Shown here: one piece after another, positions 36,615 through 46,933 of the stretch
Layout: every line of letters starts with the position of its first letter
Numbering within the stretch: the stretch's first letter is position 1
Assembly (NCBI GenBank): GCA_903899985.1
Contig: CAIULL010000085.1
Coordinates: forward strand, 1 to 59,739
Direction: 5' to 3'
Source: an uncultured Schlesneria sp.
GTDB lineage: Bacteria > Planctomycetota > Planctomycetia > Planctomycetales > Planctomycetaceae
Length of the DNA: 59,739 bases
Notes under the pieces: generated by a model
The model's database searches: none
What the model saw: only the letters and a program-made list of their open reading frames with translations
What the model was told of the DNA's origin: nothing
Program-made: the position numbers and the translations under genes

Positions 36615-38309
36615 ATGTCTGAAGATTACATAAGAAAACTCGTTGATGATGGCGTGATCAGCGAAGATCAGCTCGCGGAAGCCGAAGGAATGGCGAGCAG
36701 CCTCGGGATCTCCGCCGCTGACGCACTGGTTCGACTTGGCTACGTCAGCAGCGGTGAAATGGGCCAATTGCAGGCTCAGCAATACGGACACGAGTTCGTC
36801 AATATTGATGCGATGGAGATTCCCGCAAGTGTCATCGCATTGATTCCTGAGTCGGTCGCGCGTGAGAACATTGTGATCCCTCTGGGGCTCGATGACGAAC
36901 GTCTTCGAGTCGCAATGATGAACGCCAATGATCTGGATGTCATCGATAAGCTGCGCTTTATGGTCAATCGCGATATCGAGCCGGTTGGGGCACCCAGAGA
37001 ATCAATTCAAAACGCGATTAACCGCTATTACGGTGGCTCTGAAACCGAGTCGGTCGACTCGATGCTGATGGAGTTTACCGAGACGGCAATTGACTTTACG
37101 GAAACTGACGCACCTCAGTCCAAGGCAGAGAAAGACGAAGAAAGTTCTCCTGTCGTTCGGCTGTGTAATCTGATCGTTTCCGAAGCTGTCAGTATGCGGG
37201 CGAGTGATATTCATATCGAGCCATTCGAAGACCGAATCCGTGTCCGATATCGGATTGACGGTGTGCTGGTCGAACGCGATAGCCCACCCAGGCGACTGTT
37301 GGCGGCGCTCACTTCGCGATTTAAGATCATGGCACGTATGGACATCGCTGAAAAACGTCGGCCTCAGGACGGTCGAATTAAGACGCGAGCCGGCGGTAAA
37401 GATTTCGACTTACGCGTCAGTATTCTCCCGACCAGTCATGGTCAGGCGATCGTCATGCGAATTCTTGATCGTGACAATATTAAGGTGGGTATCCGTAATC
37501 TGGGATTCAGTGAAGAAAACTATCGTCGATTTCAGAATATCATTCGTCGTCCAAACGGGATCTTCCTGGTCACCGGGCCGACGGGTAGCGGTAAGACGAC
37601 CACTCTCTATAGTGCGCTCGGTGAGCTCAACCGGCCCGACCGAAAGATCATCACCGCCGAAGACCCGGTCGAGTACTACCTCCCCGGGATCAACCAGGTC
37701 GAGGTCAAGCACGATATCGGCCTCGACTTTTCTCGAATTATCCGTGCCATGCTCCGGCAGGCGCCGAATGTGATCCTCGTCGGGGAAATTCGCGATGCTG
37801 AGACGGCCGAGATGGCAATTCAAGCTTCTCTGACTGGACACTTGGTTTTCAGTACGCTACATACGAACGATGCGCCCAGTTCTATTACACGCCTGATCGA
37901 CATGGGGGTCGAGCCATTTCTCGTGGCTTCCTCGGTGATGGCGATCATGGCACAGCGTTTGATTCGCGTCGTTTGTCCAAAATGCAAAGATACGTATGTC
38001 CCGGATCCCAGCGAAATCCAGCACTTCGCGGTGACGCCGGACCAGATTGCCGAGGCGACATTTATGCGAGGAAAAGGATGTAACCACTGTCAGCACACGG
38101 GTTACCGAGGTCGTAACGCCGTCTTCGAGCTGATGGTCATGAATTCGACATTGCGGGAAATGACGTTCCGCAGTGAGCCGGCCCAGAATATTCGTCGTCA
38201 AGCCCGGTTGTTCGGCATGAAAACCCTGGTGGAAGACGCCTTGTCGCGGGCATTGATCGGCAAGACACCGCTGGTCGAAGTTTATCGATTGGATAAGGGA
38301 GGTCACTGA
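36615..38309 (+). CDS. gspE: GspE/PilB-type assembly ATPase (first copy)
   Basis: About 564 residues. An N-terminal MshEN/T2SSE_N domain (SEDYIRKLVDDGVISEDQLAEAE to about residue 150) is followed by the ATPase core: SDIHIEPFEDRIRVRYRIDG, Walker A GPTGSGKTTTLYSALGEL near residue 320, the Asp box AEDPVEYYLPGINQVEV, Walker B ILVGEIRDAETAEMAI and the His box STLHTNDAPSSI. A tetracysteine zinc site follows (CPKCKDTYVP and GCNHCQHTGYRG). It would power pilin or pseudopilin extension. The ATG at 36615 is preferred to one at 36603 because GAGAGG lies between them. It heads a run of pilus genes. Confidence 0.93.
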   Translation: MSEDYIRKLVDDGVISEDQLAEAEGMASSLGISAADALVRLGYVSSGEMGQLQAQQYGHEFVNIDAMEIPASVIALIPESVARENIVIPLGLDDERLRVAMMNANDLDVIDKLRFMVNRDIEPVGAPRESIQNAINRYYGGSETESVDSMLMEFTETAIDFTETDAPQSKAEKDEESSPVVRLCNLIVSEAVSMRASDIHIEPFEDRIRVRYRIDGVLVERDSPPRRLLAALTSRFKIMARMDIAEKRRPQDGRIKTRAGGKDFDLRVSILPTSHGQAIVMRILDRDNIKVGIRNLGFSEENYRRFQNIIRRPNGIFLVTGPTGSGKTTTLYSALGELNRPDRKIITAEDPVEYYLPGINQVEVKHDIGLDFSRIIRAMLRQAPNVILVGEIRDAETAEMAIQASLTGHLVFSTLHTNDAPSSITRLIDMGVEPFLVASSVMAIMAQRLIRVVCPKCKDTYVPDPSEIQHFAVTPDQIAEATFMRGKGCNHCQHTGYRGRNAVFELMVMNSTLREMTFRSEPAQNIRRQARLFGMKTLVEDALSRALIGKTPLVEVYRLDKGGH

Positions 38310-38555
38310 GTCGCCAATGATTTGAGAAACCGGACTCGACTTGTAAGAATGTCGCTGGCAACATTTCTTGACTCATTTTCAATCCGGTTCAAATCTCCCG
38401 CGATTCGTCACGGTTCGGTTTGTGGTTGTTTAATTCGCTGTTTGATAAGTTTCGAAACTTTGGCCGTCAAAGTGATTTGTGTTTTCGTTTGGCTGAAACT
38501 GAGTCGTAGTGGACGAGTGTCGCGATTGTGACACAGAGCCGGTTGAAGGAAGTCA

Positions 38556-39683
<1,128 letters not shown>

Positions 39684-40011
39684 GGAGACAGACACTGATC
39701 AAAGCGAATGGGGTCGTTCGCGAGGATCGAGGTGCCCGGTGGGGCGTAAGCCCTACGGACTCTTCAGTGCCGTAATTTTTGGGGGATTTCGGTTAGCAGG
39801 GGATCGAACACGATTTGAAGCGTTAATGCGTGGTCGATACCACAATTCCTGCTACTGATCGCTAATGACTTTTTTTCGTGTGTTTTGGGTTAATAAGACT
39901 TAATAAGCGTCTGGTTTAGTTGCATTTCTTTCGTGATTCATCAGTATTTCCCGGTCGTTCTCACCGGGTGGCGGCTTGTCAATTCAGCCTCATTTATGAA
40001 CGTGACCTAAA
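39684..40011. other. Intergenic region with GC-rich repeat-like hairpin
   Basis: Between pilT and the second assembly ATPase there is no gene. At about 39734-39762 an imperfect hairpin (cccggtggggc, gtaa, gccctacgg) ends in gactc. A similar element (gccgggcggc, gtca, gcccccgga, then ctc) occurs at 41802-41826 downstream of the next gene. The two look like copies of one dispersed extragenic repeat. Confidence 0.5.
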
Positions 40012-41715
40012 ATGGCTCATCGGCGGTTCGGTCAGATTCTTGTTGATCTTGGGTATCTCACAGAAGACCAGCTGTGGGACGTGCTCGAAGCGAAGAAGCA
40101 GGGGCAGGGAGAACTCACCGGCCAGATCGCGATTGCGATGGGGTTTGTTACCGAAGCTCAAGTCACCGAAGCACTCGCTGAACAATGGGGAATGCCAGTC
40201 GTCAATCTGGCCGAGACCACGATTCCGGCCAAGGCGCTTGAACTGGTTCCGCAGACGATGGCCGATGTCTATAAGATCATCCCCATCTCGCTCAAAGATA
40301 ATGTGCTGACCGTCGCGATGGCCGACCCGCAGAATCTGGGTGCGCTGGACGATCTTCGCAGTATGCTGGGGGTCGATGTCCGCGGCGCTGTTTCTAACGC
40401 CAGGGATGTCGAAGCGGCAATTGCCCGTCAGTACGCAGGGCGAGAAGAGAGCATCGAAGATATTATTGCCAAGCTCGAAGAAGACGCGCCAGCGTCGACT
40501 GGCAAGAATGATCGTGTCCATGATTTGTCTCCTGATGGGGATGAAGCACCGATTCGTAAGTTGCTTAACATGATCCTGCTGCTGGCGATCAAGGATCAGG
40601 CGAGTGACATTCACTTTGAACCGTTCGAAGACGAATTCCGCGTACGCATCAAGGCGGACGGAATGCTTTATGAACTGGTGCCACCTCCTCGGCATCTGGC
40701 GAACGCGATCGTCTCACGTATCAAAATTATGTCGGAACTGGATATTGCCGAACGTCGTTTGCCCCAGGACGGTCGTATCGAACTGAGCGTCGGTGGTCAC
40801 CAGGTTGACTTGCGAGTCAGCGTGCTTCCCACCCTGTTTGGAGAAGCGGTCGTTATGCGAGTGCTCGACCGAACGGTTGTGCAACTCGACTTGAACAAGA
40901 TTGGAATGGACGCAACGACGCTGACCAGGTTCCGTTCCGTGATTAAGCGTCCGAACGGGATTGTGCTCGTCACCGGGCCGACGGGTAGCGGTAAAACAAC
41001 GACACTCTACTCGGCACTCAATGAACTGAACGATATTGAAACCAAGATCATCACGACCGAAGATCCGATCGAATACGAAATCGACGGACTGATTCAGGTT
41101 CCGGTGAATCCCGATATTCAAGTCACGTTCGCGACGGTCTTGCGAGCCATCCTGCGTCATGATCCTGATACGATTCTGGTCGGTGAGATTCGTGACTTTG
41201 AAACGGCAGAAGTGGCGATTCAAAGTGCGTTGACCGGGCACCTGGTCTTCAGCACGCTGCACACCAACGACGCACCCAGCACGATTACTCGCCTTCGCGA
41301 CATGGGGATTGAGCCGTTCCTGATCACCGCGACGGTCGAAGCGGTTCTCGCTCAACGACTCGTCCGAAAAATCTGTACGGAATGTCGCACGCAATTTGAA
41401 CCGAGCGACGAGCTACTCATGGAATTGCAGCTGCCGATCGCGCAGGCGCGGCAATACAAGTTCTATTATGGTCGCGGTTGTCAGCGATGTAATAACTCGG
41501 GCTACAAAGGTCGATGCGGGATTTATGAGTTGCTGGACGTGACCGATGATATTCGAGACCTGGTCTCATCAAATGCCAACGTGGATGAAATTCGAAATTT
41601 CGCTCGCGGTCAGGGGATGACCACGCTCCGCGAAGCAGGTCTGAAGCTGATCTTCGACGGGATCACGACGATCGACGAAGTCGTTCGCGAAACCGTGATG
41701 GAAGACGCAGGCTGA
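40012..41715 (+). CDS. gspE: GspE/PilB-type assembly ATPase (second copy)
   Basis: 567 residues. Same architecture as the ATPase at 36615: MshEN domain from HRRFGQILVDLGYLTEDQL, then SDIHFEPFEDEFRVRIKADG, Walker A GPTGSGKTTTLYSALNEL near residue 322, TTEDPIEYEIDGLIQVPV, Walker B TILVGEIRDFETAEVAI and STLHTNDAPSTI. The zinc site reads CTECRTQFEP and GCQRCNNSGYKG. The two copies are clearly paralogous but diverged in their first 150 residues, so they may couple to different platform partners. No strong ribosome binding site is visible before the ATG. The platform gene follows after a 396-bp gap. Confidence 0.94.
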   Translation: MAHRRFGQILVDLGYLTEDQLWDVLEAKKQGQGELTGQIAIAMGFVTEAQVTEALAEQWGMPVVNLAETTIPAKALELVPQTMADVYKIIPISLKDNVLTVAMADPQNLGALDDLRSMLGVDVRGAVSNARDVEAAIARQYAGREESIEDIIAKLEEDAPASTGKNDRVHDLSPDGDEAPIRKLLNMILLLAIKDQASDIHFEPFEDEFRVRIKADGMLYELVPPPRHLANAIVSRIKIMSELDIAERRLPQDGRIELSVGGHQVDLRVSVLPTLFGEAVVMRVLDRTVVQLDLNKIGMDATTLTRFRSVIKRPNGIVLVTGPTGSGKTTTLYSALNELNDIETKIITTEDPIEYEIDGLIQVPVNPDIQVTFATVLRAILRHDPDTILVGEIRDFETAEVAIQSALTGHLVFSTLHTNDAPSTITRLRDMGIEPFLITATVEAVLAQRLVRKICTECRTQFEPSDELLMELQLPIAQARQYKFYYGRGCQRCNNSGYKGRCGIYELLDVTDDIRDLVSSNANVDEIRNFARGQGMTTLREAGLKLIFDGITTIDEVVRETVMEDAG

Positions 41716-42111
41716 CGCAGAAAGTCGTTTGTATTGAGTAAACAGTCGACACGAAACAGGCGCGAACTAAGACGTTCGTGTCATGAAAAAAATTCAGGCG
41801 AGCCGGGCGGCGTCAGCCCCCGGACTCTTTGTTAGGATGAAAGTTGGCTTTCGAGCAAACCGGTTCGGTGAAACGATAATTAATTATGTTGGTACAAGTA
41901 ATGTAATGAATCGTTTCTAAGCCCGTCAGAAGAATTGTCTGTGGTCTTAGAAAACTTGGTGGTTGATGTAACAAGAGTCAGGTGGCACAGGGTCTAAGTC
42001 GTAATGTGAGTTTGCAGGATCAAGGCTGACGATGAACCAGCCGAGGGAATGCCAGACGATTTAAGAGTACTTTTCTGCTGCAGCGCGAGTGAATTTGATC
42101 GGAGACGGGCG
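41716..42111. other. Intergenic region with GC-rich hairpin
   Basis: There is no supported gene between the second ATPase and the platform gene. At about 41802-41826 is a hairpin of the form ccggg-cggc, gtca, gcc-cccgg, likely a copy of the repeat seen near 39734. The right end holds the platform gene's ribosome binding site, GGAG near 42101. Confidence 0.45.
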
Positions 42112-43401
42112 ATGCCGACATTCCAGTATGAAGCAATGGACAATACGGGTCTCGAGGTGAAAGACACCATCGACGCCGCGTCAGAACAGGAAGCTCAGTC
42201 ACGAATTCGTGAGAAGGGTTTCTTCGTCACGAAGATCCGGGAAAAGGGTAAGGAAAAGAAGACCAAGGCCGATACCGCCAAGACCAAGGGCGATCCCAAG
42301 ACTCAGGCCGAGGGTAAGAAGAAACCACCACCAAAGAAGAAAAAGGGGGGTGGGTTTTCCTTCGGCGGCGTCAGCGGCAAGCAGCTTTGTACGTTCACCC
42401 GTCAATTGTCGACTCTGCAAGACGCCGGTCTGCCGATTCTGCGAAGTCTTCGTATTCTTGAAAATCAATGTAAGCCGGGTCCGCTAAAAAGTTCGCTGAT
42501 CGGCACGATCGACGACATCGAATCGGGCAGTACGCTGTCTGAGGCGATGGCGAAACAGCCGAAGGCGTTCGATAACCTGTACGTCAACATGGTGAAGGCG
42601 GGTGAGGCGGGCGGTGCCCTGGAAGTCATTCTTCAACGATTGGCCGAATTCAAAGAGCGGTCCGAAAGTTTGAAGCGAAAAGTGAAGGGGGCCATGATCT
42701 ATCCGTGCGCCGTTATTACGGTCGCCACTCTGATCGTCGGCTTCATCATGTATTACATCATTCCAAAGTTTAAGAAGATCTTCGACGACTTCGGAACCGA
42801 ATTGCCTGGTATTACGGTCGTGTTGATCCAGTGTAGCGATGCCGTGGTGAATTACTGGTATCTGGGGCCTGTGATCCCGTTCGCTCTGTGGTTAATGATC
42901 AAGATTATCAAAAAGAACAAAACGGGGGCGTTCGTCGTTGATTGGGTCTCACTCAAAATCCCGTTACTCGGTTTGATCTTCAGAAAGTCGATTATCGCCA
43001 GAACGTGTCGAACATTGGGGACCCTGGTGGCATCCGGGGTGCCAATCCTGGAAGCATTATCGATTACGCGTGATACAGCAGGGAACGCGGTCTTTTACAA
43101 GGCTTACGAACATATCATCGCGGCGATTCGCGAAGGGGAATCAATGGCGGTTCCGCTGCGTGAAACTCGAACAGTGGACGAGATCGTGGTGAACATGGTC
43201 GACGTCGGTGAAGAGACCGGTGCGCTGGATACGATGCTTTATAAAGTTTCGGACGTGTTCGACGAAGAAGTCGGGGTGCTGGTCGAAGGTCTGGTCAACT
43301 TGCTGGAGCCACTGATGGTGGTGATCCTCGGTTTGATCGTCGGCTTCATCGTTATCGCCCTCTTCATGCCACTGATCAAGCTGTTGAACGATTTGTCATA
43401 A
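42112..43401 (+). CDS. gspF: GspF/PilC-type inner-membrane platform protein
   Basis: About 429 residues. It opens MPTFQYEAMDNTGLEV and SRIREKGFFVTKIRE as GspF/PilC do, then departs: about residues 43-81 are a lysine/proline-rich insert (KEKKTKADTAKTKGDPK, PPPKKKKGGG). Two T2SSF repeats follow: LCTFTRQLSTLQDAGLPIL with a membrane pair near residues 195-215, and ARTCRTLGTLVASGVPILEAL with the C-terminal segment VVILGLIVGFIVIALFMPL. It anchors the assembly ATPase and drives pilin extraction from the membrane. The start at 42112 is chosen over an in-frame ATG at 42049 because it matches family N-termini and has GGAG upstream. Only this one platform gene is present for three ATPases. Confidence 0.94.
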   Translation: MPTFQYEAMDNTGLEVKDTIDAASEQEAQSRIREKGFFVTKIREKGKEKKTKADTAKTKGDPKTQAEGKKKPPPKKKKGGGFSFGGVSGKQLCTFTRQLSTLQDAGLPILRSLRILENQCKPGPLKSSLIGTIDDIESGSTLSEAMAKQPKAFDNLYVNMVKAGEAGGALEVILQRLAEFKERSESLKRKVKGAMIYPCAVITVATLIVGFIMYYIIPKFKKIFDDFGTELPGITVVLIQCSDAVVNYWYLGPVIPFALWLMIKIIKKNKTGAFVVDWVSLKIPLLGLIFRKSIIARTCRTLGTLVASGVPILEALSITRDTAGNAVFYKAYEHIIAAIREGESMAVPLRETRTVDEIVVNMVDVGEETGALDTMLYKVSDVFDEEVGVLVEGLVNLLEPLMVVILGLIVGFIVIALFMPLIKLLNDLS

Positions 43402-43432
43402 CAAACCAGTCAAGCCGGGGGAGTCGAAGCAA

Positions 43433-43531
43433 CTAGAAAGTTGATGAAGAGAGTAGAAGGTAGATCAATTCAAGAAAGAAAATCGATTCATTGATTTTTC
43501 TACGTACTACTCTCTCATGACTACTCTCTAG
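43433..43531. repeat. Long imperfect inverted repeat between platform and pilin genes
   Basis: Arms at 43433-43456 (ctagaaag...gagagtag) and 43507-43531 (ctactctc...ctctctag) are about 24 bases long with a few mismatches. An inner gaaaatc/gattttt pair lies between them. The transcript could fold into a long stem after the platform gene, reducing read-through to the pilins or stabilising their message. Confidence 0.55.
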
Positions 43532-43593
43532 CCGCTTCGGCTTGCGGGTTGCTACACCCGAATTACGCGCGGCATCTCTATTAGGAACGAATC

Positions 43594-44520
43594 ATGGTGG
43601 GATCTCGAACGCGGAAAACAGACGATCGTCGAAGCGGATTCACGTTGATCGAATTGATGGTCGTGATTGTGATCATCGCGATCCTGATGTCGTTGATTCT
43701 GCCTGCTGTTGGCGGAGCGATCAAGAACACGCGGATTGCAGGTGTTGTTAACGAGATTAACCAGCTGGATTCGGCGATTGCCCGGTTCAAAGCGGATCAT
43801 GGAATCGAGCCTCCCAGCAGTATTGTCCTTTGCGAAAAGGGAACTGATTGGACAACGACGACTGCGACGAAAAACAGTGCGGCGCTGATTCGCCAGATCT
43901 GGCCGAATTATGATTTCGGCGACCATGATATCAATGGTAATGGGACGGCGACGGAGATCATCACCTTAAGTGTGGGGGAATGCCTGGTTTTCTTTCTGGG
44001 CGGAGTGAATGGAAACGACACCCCGGGTACGACGGCTCAAAATAATATTGCCGGACAGATCGGTCCATGCACCGGTTTCTCGAAGAATCCAGCAAGTCCA
44101 TTTGATCGAGGTGGATCTGGCCGGGAAGCGCCACTTTTCGAGTTCGTTCCTTCCCGGTTTACCGACGTCAATAAGAACGGCTTTCCCGAATACAAAGACA
44201 ATCTTCCCTCGCAAACGAATCCGTATCTTTATTACAGCGGTTATGACGGACAAGGGTACGCGACAGCGACAGAATTTGGCGGTGGTGCGTTGACCAGTCC
44301 TTACCTGCAGGGATCAACACTCACCAGCCAACCTTGGAAGCCCAACGGACATCAGATTATTTCTCCCGGCTACGATCGGGCTTATGGGTTCGGTGGTCCG
44401 TATTTACCAAAGACAACAGATCCTCTTCCGGCAGCGAGTTCCGGTTCCCCGACCATTAAAGAACGTCAACCGGAATTAGATAACATTACCAACTTTTCCT
44501 TCGGCCAACTGCAGCCCTGA
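43594..44520 (+). CDS. Type III signal (pseudo)pilin, GspG-like
   Basis: 308 residues. A 15-residue basic leader (KTDDRRSG) precedes the cleavage site G/FTLIELMVVIVIIAILMSL with Glu5 in place. After the helix, VVNEINQLDSAIARFKADHGIEPP resembles the early part of GspG major pseudopilins. The rest, about 240 residues, is longer than GspG (about 140) and includes two DxNxNG loops (residues 112 and 191). It starts the pilin series and is followed 53 bp later by the next pilin. AGGA precedes the ATG. Whether it is the major subunit cannot be told from sequence alone. Confidence 0.85.
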   Translation: MVGSRTRKTDDRRSGFTLIELMVVIVIIAILMSLILPAVGGAIKNTRIAGVVNEINQLDSAIARFKADHGIEPPSSIVLCEKGTDWTTTTATKNSAALIRQIWPNYDFGDHDINGNGTATEIITLSVGECLVFFLGGVNGNDTPGTTAQNNIAGQIGPCTGFSKNPASPFDRGGSGREAPLFEFVPSRFTDVNKNGFPEYKDNLPSQTNPYLYYSGYDGQGYATATEFGGGALTSPYLQGSTLTSQPWKPNGHQIISPGYDRAYGFGGPYLPKTTDPLPAASSGSPTIKERQPELDNITNFSFGQLQP

Positions 44521-44573
44521 GCTTTTGTGACTTGAATGCCTTTTGCTCGTTTTCGTTTCCAGGTGTTTCGAAC

Positions 44574-45857
44574 ATGTCCCGCAACACGAAAAATCGCCGT
44601 GATGGCTTTACGATGATCGAGTTGCTGGCCGCCATCGCGGTCATCGCGCTGATGATGGCGTTGTTAACGGCAGCGTCGTATCGATTTATCGTCAGTGCGA
44701 GGGAAGCAGCCACAGCGACCACCGTGACAAAGGCCAGTGGCATTATCCAGGATCGGGTCCGGGCATTTCGTGAGTTTGATTTCTCCGATGCCGGAGCACT
44801 CGGCGCCAACAACTGGAATGCGAATAACCCCACGGATCAGATGACGCCGAATCTGGCAGAGGTGATTTTTCGCAAGACAAGATACAAGAAGGCGTTTCCG
44901 CAGGCATTCGTCGAACTGGACGCGTCACAGGTGAAACGCCTGTTTCCGGATTTCCCGATCTCGTCACCGACCTATCCGCTACCAGTCCCATTATTACCGG
45001 CCCCGTACAACCCCAAATTCGAATCCGGCATCATACTTTATGCGGTGCTGTTAAGGGGCGAGACGTTTGGCGCACCGACACCGACTGACGACGCGTTTAC
45101 AGGTTCGGAGATCAAAACGTCGCCTGAAACCGGTGGTTTTCCATGTCTCGTCGATGCGTGGGGTGAGCCGATCCGGTTTTACCGGTGGCCGACCCGCTTG
45201 ATCCGCTGTGGTGAGCAGAATTTTTCTGGAGCATCCGGGTCATCAGCCTTTGACGATATCAATCAAAATGGATCGCAAGACCCGGCGGGATGGGTGGAAG
45301 CTGCCAATAGCAATCCGGCAACGTTCAGCCCGGCAATTCGTCCGAATTCTTTTTTTCCGGGTGCAACACCCGCTTCACTGTTGATTTCAAATCTGCCACC
45401 GTTTGATCCCGCGATTAGTTTCTCAAAAGGGCCTGACGGTCAGCCAGGTCTTAGCGCTGCGAACGGAGGGTTTTTGCCGTTTACAAATTTAGGAGCTCCC
45501 GACACGGACGATCCGGAGTCGTTGAACATCGATCCCGACGATCCATCATTTCAACTATCTGCGTGGCTGTTTGACTCCAACCCCAGCGTCACCGCTTCGA
45601 CAAAAGCTACACGAAGAGCCCAGTTTGTTGTGGGGGCACATGACTTCTACACTTTCCATACGCCTTTGATCGTCTCGGCGGGCCCGGATAAGCAACTTGG
45701 TTTGTTCGAGCCGACCGACGTCCCGACGACCACCAATTCAGTCTCGTTGAACTTCGGATATTTAGCAGCACCAATATTGACGCCGACAGCGAATAAAAGC
45801 CTGCAGGTGTTGTTTGATAATATCACGAACTTAAGTCAGCGCGCGGGGGGTAAATAG
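44574..45857 (+). CDS. Type III signal pilin-like protein
   Basis: About 427 residues from the ATG at 44574; the longer frame opens with a TTG and a weak site. The leader ends RRDG, cleaved before FTMIELLAAIAVIALMMALL with Glu5. A long helix continues (REAATATTVTKASGIIQDRVRAF). The globular part is proline-rich and has a DINQNGSQD loop at about residue 228. I cannot match it to one of G-H-I-J with confidence; size and position suggest a minor pilin. The next pilin gene starts two bases after its stop. Confidence 0.8.
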   Translation: MSRNTKNRRDGFTMIELLAAIAVIALMMALLTAASYRFIVSAREAATATTVTKASGIIQDRVRAFREFDFSDAGALGANNWNANNPTDQMTPNLAEVIFRKTRYKKAFPQAFVELDASQVKRLFPDFPISSPTYPLPVPLLPAPYNPKFESGIILYAVLLRGETFGAPTPTDDAFTGSEIKTSPETGGFPCLVDAWGEPIRFYRWPTRLIRCGEQNFSGASGSSAFDDINQNGSQDPAGWVEAANSNPATFSPAIRPNSFFPGATPASLLISNLPPFDPAISFSKGPDGQPGLSAANGGFLPFTNLGAPDTDDPESLNIDPDDPSFQLSAWLFDSNPSVTASTKATRRAQFVVGAHDFYTFHTPLIVSAGPDKQLGLFEPTDVPTTTNSVSLNFGYLAAPILTPTANKSLQVLFDNITNLSQRAGGK

Positions 45858-45859
45858 CC

Positions 45860-46933
45860 ATGCGACGCTTTCGTCAAATACAGCACGCACAAAGGTTGTC
45901 GAAGTCCAGTCGGCGTGCCTTTACGTTGGTAGAACTGCTGGTTGTGCTGGCAATCGTCCTCATCCTCGCCGCGGTCACGATCGCTTCAGTAAATTTTTCG
46001 TATAACGCCGATCGTATGCGTGCCGGTGGCCGGCAACTCCAGTCGTTCTTGATGGGTGCCCGGGATAAGGCAATCTATGCGAATGAAGTACGTGGGGTTC
46101 GATTGTTATTAGATCCCAATGACAATCATTCGGTCAGCGCCGTTCAATATATCGGTGCTCCACAGCGTGAGACTGGCACATTGACTTTTAGTTTTGCGGC
46201 GACAGGAGATTCCACCGGCCGGACAGTCAGTTTGATCTCGGGGACTCCTTGGTTCAACCTTTTTAATCGTGGATTTTTGAAGGTTGGAAATAGAATTCAA
46301 ATCCCGCAAGATACCGGGGCTTGGTTTACCATTTCCACCGTCTTGACGATTCCCTCGAACACTCCCGGTGTACCTCCGCAAAAACTTATCGTACTCAACC
46401 GTCCCAATTCTGATCTCGCGGGAACGGTCAATCCGATTTCGTTTGCAATGGAATTAGCTTCGACACCATTGGGTGATGCTCAACCCGTTCAATTGCCGCG
46501 CGGAACGGTGATCGATCTGGACGGTTCTCAGATACCCCGTTCATGGCGCCCGATTAGTTTGACTGCGACTTATTCGCCGCAAATGGACATTCTATTTACC
46601 CCTCGGGGAACCGTTGTCGGGGATACGAGTGCCTTAGGGATCGTTCATCTCCTGGTCTCTGACGCGAGTGATGTTTTGAAATGGAAGTCGGTGATCGACG
46701 GTCGAAATTCGACGAAGTACCTTGTGAACTCATTGCCGCTGGTTCCTGCTGAAAACACGGGTGCGACACCACCGGTCGTGCCGAAAGACCGAATCGTTGT
46801 GACGATTTCGACTCGAACGGGAAACGTGGCGGTCTATCCCTTAAACCCTGTACCTCAGTCGAGCTCGGGGAATCCGAGTCTGACTGCTGATCCTTTTCTT
46901 TTTGCTGAGTCGGGGCGGGTGGCAAACAAATGA
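45860..46933 (+). CDS. GspH-like minor (pseudo)pilin
   Basis: 357 residues. The leader ends SSRRA, so the residue before the cleavage site is Ala rather than the usual Gly, followed by FTLVELLVVLAIVLILAAV with Glu5. GGRQLQSFLMGARDKAIYANEVRGVRL matches the GspH/FimT pattern after the helix. The domain beyond is longer than usual GspH (about 170 residues). Its stop overlaps the next start by four bases (ATGA), so translation is coupled. Confidence 0.82.
   Translation: MRRFRQIQHAQRLSKSSRRAFTLVELLVVLAIVLILAAVTIASVNFSYNADRMRAGGRQLQSFLMGARDKAIYANEVRGVRLLLDPNDNHSVSAVQYIGAPQRETGTLTFSFAATGDSTGRTVSLISGTPWFNLFNRGFLKVGNRIQIPQDTGAWFTISTVLTIPSNTPGVPPQKLIVLNRPNSDLAGTVNPISFAMELASTPLGDAQPVQLPRGTVIDLDGSQIPRSWRPISLTATYSPQMDILFTPRGTVVGDTSALGIVHLLVSDASDVLKWKSVIDGRNSTKYLVNSLPLVPAENTGATPPVVPKDRIVVTISTRTGNVAVYPLNPVPQSSSGNPSLTADPFLFAESGRVANK

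Noticed and set aside
40714-41394. 226-codon frame opposite the second assembly ATPase
   Set aside because: Antisense shadow of conserved Walker-box coding sequence.
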